Below are positions 15,496-25,355 of a DNA stretch of 64,000 nt, piece after piece; position 1 is the first letter of the stretch, and the number at the start of each line of letters is the position of its first letter. This DNA is from Thiolinea disciformis DSM 14473 (GTDB lineage: Bacteria; Pseudomonadota; Gammaproteobacteria; Thiotrichales; Thiotrichaceae). The notes under the pieces were generated by a model. The model was not told the DNA's origin, searched no databases, and was given only the letters and a program-made list of their open reading frames with translations. The stretch covers positions 30,386 through 94,385 of the forward strand of contig NZ_AQVE01000015.1 in NCBI RefSeq assembly GCF_000371925.1. Reading direction: 5' to 3'. Position numbers and translations under genes: made by a program.

Positions 15496-17013
15496 TTATT
15501 TCATGCGCTTAATTTGGCCTGTTTTGATTTTGGCGAGGTATTGATTAACTTCTTGTTTCACGACCGGCATGAGTAGATATAAGCCAATAATATTGGCGAT
15601 ACTCATGGCAAAGATCATGGCATCTGAGAAGTCGATCACAGGGCCTAAACTCATACTAGAGCCAAGCACTACAAACACTAAAAAGATCAGTTTGAAAATG
15701 AGCTCTTTGGTTTTGCCCTCCCCCAGCAAATAAGTCCATGCTTTTAAACCATAATAAGACCAACTAATCATGGTAGAGAAAGCAAACAACAAAACAGCAA
15801 CAGATAATAAGTAAGGAAACCATGAGAAGGCTGTACCGAAAGCATGTGAAGTCAGTTCCACGCCAGTTAAGCCAGCACCACTACTGAGCGAGCCAGTGAT
15901 AATGATCACTAATGCAGTCATGGTACAAATCACTACGGTATCAATAAAAGGCTCTAGGGTAGAAACAATGCCTTCAGTAGCAGGTTCTGAGGTGCGAACG
16001 GCTGAGTGAGCAATAGAGGCAGAACCAACACCGGCTTCGTTTGAGAAAGCGGCACGTTTAAAACCTTGAATCAAGGCACCAATAATGCCACCTGTTGCAC
16101 CAGCACCAGTAAATGCACCATTGAGGATCTCGCCAAATGCCCAACCTAATTTGTCGATATTCATCAAGATAATAATTAAGCCAGTACCTAAATACCAAAT
16201 GGCCATGAACGGGACTAATTTCTCAGTCACACGTGCAATCGATTGAATACCGCCAATAATAACTGCGCCGGTTAAGACCGCCAACACCAGACCAAATAAC
16301 CAACCTTTGTCAGCTAAAAAGCTTGCTTGACCACCAGTGACCACCACCACTTGTTGAAAGGCTTGGTTGGCTTGGAACATATTGCCGCCACCGAATGCCC
16401 CGAAAATACAGCAAATGGCAAAAAAGACGGCGAGGAATTTACCTAAAGCAGCTTTATTTTGCAGGGCTAAACCTTTGGAAAGGTAATACATGGGACCGCC
16501 GGAGATGCTGCCATCAGGATATTCATTACGGTATTTGACCCCTAAAGTACATTCGGTGAATTTGGAAGCCATCCCCAATAAACCGGCTAGAATCATCCAA
16601 AAAGTCGCACCTGGACCACCGATCGCAATAGCAACGGCAACGCCCGCAATATTACCTAAACCTACCGTACCTGAAACCGCCGTTGCTAATGCTTGGAAGT
16701 GGCTGACTTCACCCGCATGTTTAGGATCATCATAGACCCCACGAACAAGGCGTATCGCTAATGCAGGGACGCGAAATTGAATAAAACCAAAGTAAATCGT
16801 GAATATCGTAGCGGCAATAATTAGCCATAACACAATCAAAGGTAGCTGTGCTTCGCCTAGCGGAACGGAAAAGAAAATAACGCTAGAGACCGCATTGGCT
16901 ATCGGCGCCACCGCGTTATTAATGGTTTCATCGATACTGGCTTGGGCGGATAGCGGTAAAAGTACTAGCGTGAGGAGGGTTAGTAATGCTTGAAATAGCG
17001 TGATCGGCTTCAT
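15496..17013 (-). CDS. sodium:alanine/glycine symporter (AGCS family)
   Basis: 505 residues with an N-terminal signal-like helix and about ten membrane segments. AGCS signatures are [18 protein letters not shown] (about 112-129), [26 protein letters not shown] in pieces, and [15 protein letters not shown] with the sodium/substrate region. It imports alanine or glycine with sodium. A universal stress gene lies directly upstream on the same strand (21 bases), so they may share a transcript. The substrate is inferred from family membership. Confidence 0.9.
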   Translation of the reverse strand: MKPITLFQALLTLLTLVLLPLSAQASIDETINNAVAPIANAVSSVIFFSVPLGEAQLPLIVLWLIIAATIFTIYFGFIQFRVPALAIRLVRGVYDDPKHAGEVSHFQALATAVSGTVGLGNIAGVAVAIAIGGPGATFWMILAGLLGMASKFTECTLGVKYRNEYPDGSISGGPMYYLSKGLALQNKAALGKFLAVFFAICCIFGAFGGGNMFQANQAFQQVVVVTGGQASFLADKGWLFGLVLAVLTGAVIIGGIQSIARVTEKLVPFMAIWYLGTGLIIILMNIDKLGWAFGEILNGAFTGAGATGGIIGALIQGFKRAAFSNEAGVGSASIAHSAVRTSEPATEGIVSTLEPFIDTVVICTMTALVIIITGSLSSGAGLTGVELTSHAFGTAFSWFPYLLSVAVLLFAFSTMISWSYYGLKAWTYLLGEGKTKELIFKLIFLVFVVLGSSMSLGPVIDFSDAMIFAMSIANIIGLYLLMPVVKQEVNQYLAKIKTGQIKRMK

Positions 17014-17034
17014 GCAAATTTTCCTTTTCGGTAG

Positions 17035-17469
17035 TTAAGGGACAACAGCAACAGGGATATTGGCTATTTGAATTAAAGTGCCCGGCACATTACCTAAAAG
17101 GCGGCTGGCTAAACCGGAGTCATTGGATTTAGCGATATAAATAATTTTGGCGTTTTTTTCTCCAGCAATTTCATGAATGGTTTTGGCAACATTACCATAA
17201 CGCACTTCTGCACTTACGGTATAACCCGCAGCGGTAAGCTCTTGTGCCATCGGTGTTAATACAAACTGCGTGGCACGCTCAAGTTCTTGAGTACGACGTT
17301 GATGGCGTTCGGCTAACTCTTCTTGAGTGAGAAAGCTATAGGGTGACCACTCTAGGACATAAACAAGATGAAGGTGGGCATGGGCGAGTTTGGCGCGTTC
17401 GGCAGCAAACTGTGCAGTGCGTCGTGACGCATCGCTGCCATCATAAGCAACGATATAAATATCCGGCAT
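17035..17469 (-). CDS. universal stress protein (UspA family)
   Basis: 144 residues from ATG 17469, placed there because AGGAGG precedes it; the open frame to 17520 has no ribosome site. The fold is a single Usp domain: DIYIVAYDGSDASRRTAQFA at the start and the C-terminal ATP loop-like GNVPGTLIQIANIPVAVVP. The nucleotide motif is partly degenerate (SRLLGNVPGT), consistent with a G-2x-G-9x-G type binder only in part. It is upstream of the symporter gene and possibly controls or accompanies it. Confidence 0.88.
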   Translation of the reverse strand: MPDIYIVAYDGSDASRRTAQFAAERAKLAHAHLHLVYVLEWSPYSFLTQEELAERHQRRTQELERATQFVLTPMAQELTAAGYTVSAEVRYGNVAKTIHEIAGEKNAKIIYIAKSNDSGLASRLLGNVPGTLIQIANIPVAVVP

Positions 17470-17782
17470 GGGGCACTCCTCCTGATAACTGTGGGTTTTG
17501 CACATAGTCCATAAAGCCATGCGAATTCCAAGGTTAACATTTCACCCCACGTTGACAAAATTTAAAGCGGCTGAAACCTATAATAAATTCCGTATTTTAT
17601 TATAAGGTATCTATATTTTCTTGAAGAGGCTAAAGTTAAAGCATGTCTATTAAAAATATTGATGCTAGTAAAAGCTAATTTTTGCTTTCTATCGTCAAAA
17701 CGACTAGTTTTATCGTAAAGCGCAGCAGCGGCAGGACAGTGAGCAGTTATAGTAGTGTATCTAGTACTTAATTATAAATCGA
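17470..17782. other. divergent intergenic region with an inverted repeat
   Basis: 313 bases. Holds an imperfect inverted repeat CCTATAATAAA / TTTATTATAAGG (17577-17607), which could be an operator or a promoter -10 area. A TTGACA at 17552 is 21 bases from TATAAT, too far for a standard promoter. No gene seen. Confidence 0.5.
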
Positions 17783-18157
17783 ATGAGCCATGCCCCTATG
17801 AATAACAGTATTCAAGCTAAACCGGTCTCGATTAGTTCTCAGGATATTCAGCGTTTTGCTCAGCAAGCTCAAGCGCGCGCATTAAGAGCCAGGAGTTTTT
17901 CTGTAGACAATACGAATCTTAGTATGCAACCGATGAGTCGCTTGGTAAGTTCAATGCTCCGTTCGATTTATGGTGAAGGCCAGCCTAGCAACACTCCTCT
18001 TATTGCCGGTGGCAGACCTGTTAATCCACCCCAACAACCCATTGAACAAGTCCCTATTGTTGCAGGCGGAATAAGTGTACCACCCCCAGTGACAGCAGGC
18101 TTAGTCGCCACTGAGGCACCCATAAGCGCTAGTGAAACAACAGTTTTACCTGATTAA
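17783..18157 (+). CDS. unrecognised 124-residue protein with repeated AGG motif
   Basis: No family recognised. Residues 15-60 are polar and helix-prone (SSQDIQRFAQQAQARALRAR). From about 73 the protein is Pro-rich and disordered, with two copies of a motif: TPLIAGGRPVNPP and VPIVAGGISVPPP, followed by VTAGLVATEAP. No signal peptide or cysteine. The ribosome site is weak and Met6 (17798) is an alternative start. The next gene begins 29 bases downstream, which suggests one transcript. It may be a substrate or scaffold for the cysteine-rich partner; this is speculation. Confidence 0.6.
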   Translation: MSHAPMNNSIQAKPVSISSQDIQRFAQQAQARALRARSFSVDNTNLSMQPMSRLVSSMLRSIYGEGQPSNTPLIAGGRPVNPPQQPIEQVPIVAGGISVPPPVTAGLVATEAPISASETTVLPD

Positions 18158-18186
18158 CACATAGGCTGACAAATAAGCAGGTTGCT

Positions 18187-18612
18187 ATGACTACTGAAGT
18201 AAGTACAGTTTGTCCCAGTGCCAACCACAAAGAAGCAGAAGCTGTATTATTTGGCGTAGTGGGGGGAACTCCGGAAAAGCCGGAGCTTGCCTATTTAGAT
18301 AAAATACAGCCCATTACGAATGATATCTTGGCAATGGCGGGAAGCGTTGATCCAACAGAAGTATTTCGTTTTGCAGCCCCCTGTGCCAAGTCTGGATGCC
18401 AGCATTTTAATGAGCAACAATCTTCTTGTCAGTTAGCATCGAAAGTCGTTCAACTCTTGCCAGTAGTCGTCAAAAAATTAGCGCCTTGTGCCATTCGTAG
18501 CCAGTGTCGTTGGTGGCAACAAGAAGCGGTGGCAGCTTGTCAACGCTGCCCGCAGGTAGTGACCTTAAATTATGCGCCGAGTCAAGCCATGCGAGCGGCA
18601 GCCACGGTGTAA
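18187..18612 (+). CDS. eight-cysteine conserved-looking protein
   Basis: 141 residues. After VCPSANHKE it reads LFGVVGGTPEKPELAYL, then PTEVFRFAAPC. Seven of eight cysteines form a series C-x4-C-x9-C-x19-C-x5-C-x10-C-x2-C, with CRWWQQE and ending AACQRCPQV. The spacing looks like a metal or iron-sulfur binding fold, probably two clusters or zinc sites. I have a memory of similar proteins labelled loosely as nitrogen fixation proteins in cyanobacteria, but cannot confirm it and no nif gene is near. Follows the Pro-rich gene by 29 bases. Function unknown. Confidence 0.7.
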   Translation: MTTEVSTVCPSANHKEAEAVLFGVVGGTPEKPELAYLDKIQPITNDILAMAGSVDPTEVFRFAAPCAKSGCQHFNEQQSSCQLASKVVQLLPVVVKKLAPCAIRSQCRWWQQEAVAACQRCPQVVTLNYAPSQAMRAAATV

Positions 18613-18617
18613 AGCAT

Positions 18618-19151
18618 TCAGGTGTTTAAGAGTTTATCCAATAGGCTCAAGCCTTCAGGCCAAGTCCCTAGACCACTGCTGGCGTTAATATGGCCTTTAT
18701 CACCGAGATTTACTAAATGTTGGCAGCCCCAATGGCTTGCCATCGTTTGGGTGAATTCGGGGGTGCTATAAGGATCATTCGTGCTATAGACCATAATACT
18801 TGGAAAAGAAAAGGCCTGAGTGGGTAAGGGGTTGAAGCCTTTGGCATCGTTTGGAAAATTAGCCCCTTGAGGGTCAGGGACTGCAACCAATAAAGCCCCT
18901 TTTATCGCGAGTTTGGTTTGTGCTGCCCAATGCACCACGTTTAAACAGCCTAGGCTATGCGCAACAATGATGGTATCACTACCGGCGTGTTGAACCGCCT
19001 GCTCTAACGTACTCACCCATTCCTGACATAAGGGATAATCCCAATCCCGTTGTTGCACCCGAGTAAACTGTGGATGGGCTTGTTCCCACAGGGTTTGCCA
19101 ATGCTGTTCACTAGAATTATAAATGCCCGGACAAATAAGAATCTGAGTCAT
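18618..19151 (-). CDS. RBBP9/YdeN-type alpha/beta hydrolase
   Basis: 177 residues of the small serine hydrolase family (RBBP9/YdeN). It begins LICPGIYNSSEQHWQTLWEQ, has the nucleophile elbow IIVAHSLGCLN, an aspartate after VYSTNDPYSTPE and a histidine in DKGHINASSGLG. All triad residues are therefore present. Natural substrates of the family are unknown. It is convergent with the cysteine-rich gene (five bases) and preceded by the strong terminator of the macroglobulin gene, so it is its own unit. Confidence 0.88.
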   Translation of the reverse strand: MTQILICPGIYNSSEQHWQTLWEQAHPQFTRVQQRDWDYPLCQEWVSTLEQAVQHAGSDTIIVAHSLGCLNVVHWAAQTKLAIKGALLVAVPDPQGANFPNDAKGFNPLPTQAFSFPSIMVYSTNDPYSTPEFTQTMASHWGCQHLVNLGDKGHINASSGLGTWPEGLSLLDKLLNT

Positions 19152-19166
19152 GACCTACTCACTTAG

Positions 19167-19202
19167 AAAAAGCTTCAGTCTAGTCAGAAACTAGACTGAA
19201 GC
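19167..19202 (-). terminator. strong rho-independent terminator of the macroglobulin gene
   Basis: Minus strand: GCTTCAGTCTAG / CTAGACTGAAGC perfect 12-base stem with a seven-base loop, then TTTTTC. It separates the long macroglobulin gene from the hydrolase gene on the same strand. Confidence 0.92.
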
Positions 19203-19212
19203 CAAGACGTGC

Positions 19213-22200
19213 TTAGTTGGTTAACTCAATTTCCGGTGTTGCAGGTGCTGGAGCAGGTGTGGGCGTTGCAAGCGTTTTGACTATACTCAAGGGCATTCCC
19301 ATCGAGCGGGCGCGTTTGCTAGGTTCATACATGGCTTCCGCACTGATCGCAGGGAAGTAGAACTCACCTAGAAACGCCGCATTTACTTTAATCGTTACGC
19401 TTTGCGTGGCATCCTTTTTCAAATCAAAGTAGCTCAACACCCGATCATCACGTACATCTTGATAACTCAAACCTGCTTTTTGGGCTGGTTTGCTCAAGTC
19501 ATTAGTCACGTTGGTGTTGGCAGTTTCGCTAGTGTTTTCCGTGGCCGTTTCAGTGGTAGCTGTGCTAGTTTCTGTTGACGCAGCATTTTCACTTTCACCT
19601 TCAGCCGCATTCTCACCCTCACTTTCTTCACTAGAGGCTTCAGTCGTTGTGCTAGTTGCTTCAGTGTCAGCTCCCTCATTAGCATTAGGCTTTGCTTCAG
19701 ACTTGGACTGAGGGGTGTCACTTTGCACAATTTCTACACCAGACGGTAGCAGAGTACTTAAGGCAATATGGCGTAGGTCATAGCCACTGGTATTTTTCAC
19801 ATTCACGGTCAAGGTATAGTCATCACCTTGTTTTAAGGCCAAGGGTGCACCTGTGGCAGTTTGTGTGTCCCAAAGCGTTTGATCCGTCTTATCTTTCAAG
19901 CTAGCTTGTAATTCCAAACCTAGGTTTTCTGCTTGTTCATTACCCATCACTGCAATACCGCGTGTAGTCACAGTGGCGTACAATTTATGAGCGGTATCAT
20001 TGCGAACATTGATAGCCAAGGCAGTATCGCTAGGTGGTAAGAGCTGACTTAATAAGCTTTGCGCCGCATTCAAGGCAAGCGGTGAACCTTGGTTCACAGT
20101 CAATTGCGCCTGAATCGGCTGATTTTGTGCTTTAAGATAATGGGAAACCGACATCAAGGCCCATGCCAAATCATGCGTATTAAAGTTAGCTGCCTTGTCG
20201 CTACCCAGCTCTTGGGCAATCTGCTGTACTAAAGATTCGGCATCTTGTAACTTACCCAAGGTCAGCAAGGTTTCTAATTGCAAACCTAGTTGCCCCAAAC
20301 GGTGATTGAAATTTAAGTCTGGGGTTGGATTAAGCGTTGTTGTGGGCGCTAAACCGGCAGTTATTTGTTGCGCCGCTTCTTGCTGACCTGTTTGGCGATA
20401 AGCCGCCGCTAATAACCAGCGTGCTTGTTCATTCGCTTTGCCAGATTCGCGTAAACGATTCATTGCCCCCATCTGAGGCTTGCCAGCCGCCGCCAACACA
20501 TACAAACGATAGGCTTGAACAGCTGAGGTGTCACCCGAGCTTCCAGCGGTCCATTGTTGCGCCTGATTGATTTGATAATTCAACCAACCCGTTAATAACC
20601 CCATCGGCACGTTATAACCGAGCTTTTGAGCTTCCACGAGGAAATGACCTGCATAAATGCTAGCCCAATCGTGTGCTTCATTCGAACCCGGCCAATACAT
20701 CAAATTACCACTCGCAGCTTGGTAGTCATTCAGCTTCAGAATCGCTGCTTTAATATGCTTTTCTACTGCTTTTTGACGATTTTCGTCCAGCTTCAATAAA
20801 GGCGATAAGAATAATTGTGGGAAAGCGGCTGAAGTGGTTTGCTCCAAGCAACCGTGCGGGTATTGCACCAAATAATCCATATGGCGCTCAAGGTTCATAC
20901 CAGGCAGGGCAGAGACTTCTAAGACGCTCTGATTACTACCCGCCAAACCATGTGGCTTTAGGGTATGGTTCCAGTTCGCTTTTGGCTCAATCACAGCTTG
21001 TGTACTGCGTGAGCTAGGCAAGTTAGGCGCTTGAATATCAATATTCACTTCATGGCTACTCGTGAAAGCACCACTGGTAGCAGTGAATTTTAATTTGCCT
21101 TGCGCAGGGACAGCACCTGCTTTGAGTTGAATAGTTGCTACTTTTTCACCAGGGCCCGCAAAGTTCACGCTGACAGGCGCGACCTTGCCAGTAAAGGCTT
21201 TATCCACCTCAGCGCTTAGTTGCACATCCTTAACCTCAGATGTTCCAGCAAATACCGTGAGTGGGACATTCACGGTTTCATTGATTTTTAACGTACGAGG
21301 CAACGAGGACAACATCATTAAAGGTTGGCGTACAAACACTGATTTTTCCGCCTTACCATAAGCGGTATCTTGGGCTGCAATCAGCATGACACGTACTGAG
21401 CCTAAATAAGAAGGCAAATCGACCGTATGTTGCTTGGTTTCACCGGCTGCTAATTGGAAAGCGCCCAAGAAGCGTACCACGGGCGGGAAGCGTTTGGGCT
21501 TGGCTGCGGCATCATCAATCTGTGCTTCATCACCCCCACCCAATGCTAATAAGCGTTCAAGTTGGCCGCCATAAGCTCCAATCACATCATCGAATAAATC
21601 CCAGGTTTTAATGCCCAGTGCTTCTTTGCGGAATAAAGCTTTTTTGAGATCAGGTGTTTCAAAACGGGTCAAACCTAATAAGCCCTCATCGACTACGGCT
21701 AAAGTATAACTCATGGCTTTGCCCGATTGTTCGCTTACACTAAAGGTTTGGGTACTTTCAGGCTTCCATTCATCCGGCAGATTTAAGACCGGCTGCAAGG
21801 TCATGGTCGGATTTTCGACGGTCAAAGGAATAATGCCGTACAAACGAATCGGACGGTCATTTTTCTTATCTTTGTGAGGCTGTAATAAACTGATGCTCAC
21901 ATATGCATTCGGCGCCATGTCAGCAGTAATAGACACTGGCACTTGGGCGCGTTTACCATCAAATTCAATCCAACGCTGTTCTAAAATGCGACTGCTATTT
22001 TCGACAGTTAATAAGGCGCGACCAGCATCTGCTTCCGGCAATTGAATTTGTGCGGTTTCACCAACTTGGTAAGTGGCTTTATCACTCGCAAAACGTAACA
22101 TCGCCGCGGCACCACTACTGTCTTCTTGCGCACGACCCGCCCAGCCCGGCCAATCGACATATAAGGTTTTGCCGGTGCAGTGCTGACCTTGCATATCGCA

Positions 22201-25140
22201 CGCCCGAATTAAATAACGTCCCCAGTCGGGATATTTAATTTGGAACTTCCAAGTGCCACGGCCATTGGTGGTACTAATAATAGATTGTTGTAATTTGCTG
22301 CTGTGGCTAGCATCCGCATATTCTGCTAAAGAGTCAGCGGTTTTATCCCACCACCATTTCCACTCAATTTTATACAGCGTGACTTGGATTTGAGATAAGG
22401 CGACATCATTTCCCTCTGCATCAATCGTCGCAATATCCACCGTGTGATCCTGATCGGTGAGCAACATATTGCGCTCAGCGTCACCCTTTGGCAGTTTGAT
22501 GCCTACATAATGTTGGAAGGGGTGATAATCCATCGTCTGTTTAGCAATACTGAAGCCGCCACCTTCTTCATGGACGCGACTCGTAAACCATGCACTCAAC
22601 ATCCCTGGTGCCGCTTGCTTGGGTTGGAAGTTTTTGCTGAATTCTAATTTGCCTGTTTCATCCAAACGGCCTTCCACTAATTGCTGGTCTTCACTGTCTA
22701 AACGGCGCGTCGGATCGTCAAAGCTGTAATCGGTATAGCGTTTAAATTCGGTCGTCTTTTCGCGTAAACGTACACTGACATCAGCTTTCAAGTTACTGGC
22801 TGTGCCGCCATGTAACCATTGTGAAAATAAAGTGGCAGGTGGCAAGTCTTTATAACCATACAGCACTTCAGTGGGATAATTCAGTTCCACTTTCAAACGA
22901 TTCGGGCGCACCGTTTCAATTTTGAGTGTTTTATCAAATGTACTTCCCCCTAAGCGTGCTTTGACTAGCCAATTGCCGGTTTGATCGTGTTCGTTAGTAC
23001 GTAGCTTAAAAGTATAAAACGGGCCAACAGGGGCTTTATTAGTGATAACTTGCTTAACCTTGCCCATAGGATCGATCAATTGCACAGTCACAGGATGAGC
23101 CTGTGGTAAGCTTTTCAGACGATCTTGCAGCACAAAGGTCAGAAAAATATCATCGCCCGGACGCCAAACGCCCCGTTCACCATACAAATAGCCTTTCACG
23201 CCTTTTTGCAAGCTCTCACCGCCGACATCAAATTGGCTGGTTGCTAGGGTAGTATTGGCATTCAATTTTAAATAGCCAGTATCTTCACCTTGTTTAGCGA
23301 CTAATAAGAAAGGCGTTGCAGTCAGGGGTAATGTAGCGAAGCCTTGTGCATCACTGGTGCCTATCGCTAAACTGCGGCCTTGATAATTGCGAACCTCAAA
23401 GTTCACACCGCTTGCTGGCGTGGCGGAACGTAAATCGGTGGAAATAATATGTAAAGTGCCATCCGCTTCTTGTTTAGCCATTAAGCCCAAATTGCTCGCC
23501 ATAAAATTATGGCCGCTAGTGACTTTTTCACTATTGTAATAGTAATAGCTGTCATGGCAGGGATTGCCGCGTTCTTCCCAGCTATAGCTTGAACCATCCT
23601 CAGAAGCATTAGCATAATAATCCGAAATACCATCCCAGCCGCTCGCATTACCCCCTTCATTCTGATCATAATTATCCAGCGGCTTATCGCTTGTGCTCGG
23701 TACTGGGGTTCCGGCGGGGCATTTATAAGTCGAATGACGACGGTCGACCGCCATTTCTAAACGGTATAAAGTCCCCGGTTTTGTTTTGAGCAGTTGGGTC
23801 GCATCTAACGTAAAACGATTCCATTGATTGGGATTGGCGCTACTAATAGGAATCGTTTTGCGCCATAAATAACGCCCCACCCGCTGGGTTTCACTCGAAT
23901 CATTCAGTGCATTTACTTGTAAAAATTGCGGAATGTTTTCCGGATAAATCTCAAAAGCACTAATTTGCACCGCATTCACGGCTTGGGTTTCAATCGGAAT
24001 TTCCAAGGTTTGATTGTCAGGTAATAAACTACCCCGTCCGACAAAACGTACCTGTGGCTTTGCCCCTTCTAAGGATACCGTTTGCTCAAAGCGCTCGGTT
24101 AATTTGCCCAAGGCCATCTCAGAGGCTTGGATACCCGCCTGAATAATCAGTTTATATTCGCCCGGTTCTAAATCTGCGCTGGGGTAAACTAATAAACGGT
24201 TGCCTTCGATCTGCGTGCGAATCTTGTCACTGCCAAATTGAACCAGTCCACTCAAATCTTGGCTAGGACTTAATACATCTGAAAAAGTGATGGCGATGCG
24301 AGGTTTGCCATCGGTTTCAGTTTGCTCGGTTTGCACACGCGTGAGGCTAAAGGTTTTTTGGCTGGGGACTTTGACCACTTTTTCGCCCGCAACGGTTTTG
24401 CCTTGCGCATTCAGTGCCTTGCCGTCCCATTTCACCATTAAATCCGTCGCAAACGTTTCCCGTGGAATACCGACTACCGTGAAGCGATGTTCTGTACCAT
24501 TAGGATTATGATCCCAAACCACGGCTAGGGTTTTATTTTGGACTTGTGCTTGTAAAGACTTTTCCACTAGCTCATTCGGTGCAAAATCGGAGGTATAGAC
24601 CGCGCCTTCTAATTGCATTTGATTGGCCACATTCGGCATCGGTGCTAAGCCTTTCGTTTGCACATCTAACTCTAAGCTGGGTGTTTTAAAAGCAAAATCA
24701 ATCGGCTGTAAATCGCTTGGTAAATTCAACAGCCCTTTGGGCTTGAGCGTGAGGGTATAAACTTGTGCGGAAGCGAGTGGTGCATCAGGCGTGAAACGAA
24801 TGCTACTTAAAGCGTCGAAGCTGGCTTTGCCCTTGACGGCAGGATTGAGGCTAATATAAGCATCTGCCGAGCTGCCGAGTTGCGCGGCTTCAATAATAGG
24901 CTGACGAAACGTAAGCAGCAAAGGCTCATTACGCCCCGTAATGCTTTTCGGGCGTTGACTGAGAATCTCGGATAATTGCCGCGATTGATCGATCACTTTA
25001 GCAGTTTCTGCAGGGTTAGGGGCAGCCGTTGCTGCGGCTTGGGCTTTGGCGGTGCTGGTGTCGTCGGATTGGCAAGCCGTCAATAAACTGACACTTAACA
25101 ATACCGGCCATAACCATTGGGTAAAAGGTTTAGCTCTCAT
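19213..25140 (-). CDS. bacterial alpha-2-macroglobulin lipoprotein
   Basis: 1975 residues, longer than the roughly 1650 of E. coli YfhM. A signal peptide ends in lipobox LLTAC, so it is a periplasmic lipoprotein. The thioester motif CLEQ (Cys1431, Gln1434) and the repeated MG beta-sandwich domains before it are present, with the helical alpha/alpha-barrel afterwards. These proteins trap foreign proteases. Unusual parts are a Tyr/Ser/Asp-rich insertion near residues 500-550 (ending DSYYYYNSEK) and a Ser/Thr/Glu-rich tract of about 80 residues near 1800-1890. The usual neighbour pbpC is not adjacent; a membrane protease gene is divergent. It ends with a strong terminator. Confidence 0.92.
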   Translation of the reverse strand: MRAKPFTQWLWPVLLSVSLLTACQSDDTSTAKAQAAATAAPNPAETAKVIDQSRQLSEILSQRPKSITGRNEPLLLTFRQPIIEAAQLGSSADAYISLNPAVKGKASFDALSSIRFTPDAPLASAQVYTLTLKPKGLLNLPSDLQPIDFAFKTPSLELDVQTKGLAPMPNVANQMQLEGAVYTSDFAPNELVEKSLQAQVQNKTLAVVWDHNPNGTEHRFTVVGIPRETFATDLMVKWDGKALNAQGKTVAGEKVVKVPSQKTFSLTRVQTEQTETDGKPRIAITFSDVLSPSQDLSGLVQFGSDKIRTQIEGNRLLVYPSADLEPGEYKLIIQAGIQASEMALGKLTERFEQTVSLEGAKPQVRFVGRGSLLPDNQTLEIPIETQAVNAVQISAFEIYPENIPQFLQVNALNDSSETQRVGRYLWRKTIPISSANPNQWNRFTLDATQLLKTKPGTLYRLEMAVDRRHSTYKCPAGTPVPSTSDKPLDNYDQNEGGNASGWDGISDYYANASEDGSSYSWEERGNPCHDSYYYYNSEKVTSGHNFMASNLGLMAKQEADGTLHIISTDLRSATPASGVNFEVRNYQGRSLAIGTSDAQGFATLPLTATPFLLVAKQGEDTGYLKLNANTTLATSQFDVGGESLQKGVKGYLYGERGVWRPGDDIFLTFVLQDRLKSLPQAHPVTVQLIDPMGKVKQVITNKAPVGPFYTFKLRTNEHDQTGNWLVKARLGGSTFDKTLKIETVRPNRLKVELNYPTEVLYGYKDLPPATLFSQWLHGGTASNLKADVSVRLREKTTEFKRYTDYSFDDPTRRLDSEDQQLVEGRLDETGKLEFSKNFQPKQAAPGMLSAWFTSRVHEEGGGFSIAKQTMDYHPFQHYVGIKLPKGDAERNMLLTDQDHTVDIATIDAEGNDVALSQIQVTLYKIEWKWWWDKTADSLAEYADASHSSKLQQSIISTTNGRGTWKFQIKYPDWGRYLIRACDMQGQHCTGKTLYVDWPGWAGRAQEDSSGAAAMLRFASDKATYQVGETAQIQLPEADAGRALLTVENSSRILEQRWIEFDGKRAQVPVSITADMAPNAYVSISLLQPHKDKKNDRPIRLYGIIPLTVENPTMTLQPVLNLPDEWKPESTQTFSVSEQSGKAMSYTLAVVDEGLLGLTRFETPDLKKALFRKEALGIKTWDLFDDVIGAYGGQLERLLALGGGDEAQIDDAAAKPKRFPPVVRFLGAFQLAAGETKQHTVDLPSYLGSVRVMLIAAQDTAYGKAEKSVFVRQPLMMLSSLPRTLKINETVNVPLTVFAGTSEVKDVQLSAEVDKAFTGKVAPVSVNFAGPGEKVATIQLKAGAVPAQGKLKFTATSGAFTSSHEVNIDIQAPNLPSSRSTQAVIEPKANWNHTLKPHGLAGSNQSVLEVSALPGMNLERHMDYLVQYPHGCLEQTTSAAFPQLFLSPLLKLDENRQKAVEKHIKAAILKLNDYQAASGNLMYWPGSNEAHDWASIYAGHFLVEAQKLGYNVPMGLLTGWLNYQINQAQQWTAGSSGDTSAVQAYRLYVLAAAGKPQMGAMNRLRESGKANEQARWLLAAAYRQTGQQEAAQQITAGLAPTTTLNPTPDLNFNHRLGQLGLQLETLLTLGKLQDAESLVQQIAQELGSDKAANFNTHDLAWALMSVSHYLKAQNQPIQAQLTVNQGSPLALNAAQSLLSQLLPPSDTALAINVRNDTAHKLYATVTTRGIAVMGNEQAENLGLELQASLKDKTDQTLWDTQTATGAPLALKQGDDYTLTVNVKNTSGYDLRHIALSTLLPSGVEIVQSDTPQSKSEAKPNANEGADTEATSTTTEASSEESEGENAAEGESENAASTETSTATTETATENTSETANTNVTNDLSKPAQKAGLSYQDVRDDRVLSYFDLKKDATQSVTIKVNAAFLGEFYFPAISAEAMYEPSKRARSMGMPLSIVKTLATPTPAPAPATPEIELTN

Positions 25141-25355
25141 GTTCGTTATTCTCTGGGCGGGACGGGCGTATAAAGTTCTCGCAAAACTTCATAGTGTTAT
25201 CATGCTACTATGAGCTTAGTTTAGTGTATGAGTCGGGAATGCGGGAGATCGTTCCATAAATATTTTAATGTTCTAGCCAATTATCTACAGAATTGTCTTG
25301 CTTCAGGCTGACTCATCTATACTTCAACGATTTTCCACTTCAGGAACGTCAATTC

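Noticed and set aside
17552..17584. TTGACA...TATAAT promoter before the 17783 gene
   Set aside because: Spacer of 21 bases is too long for a sigma-70 promoter.
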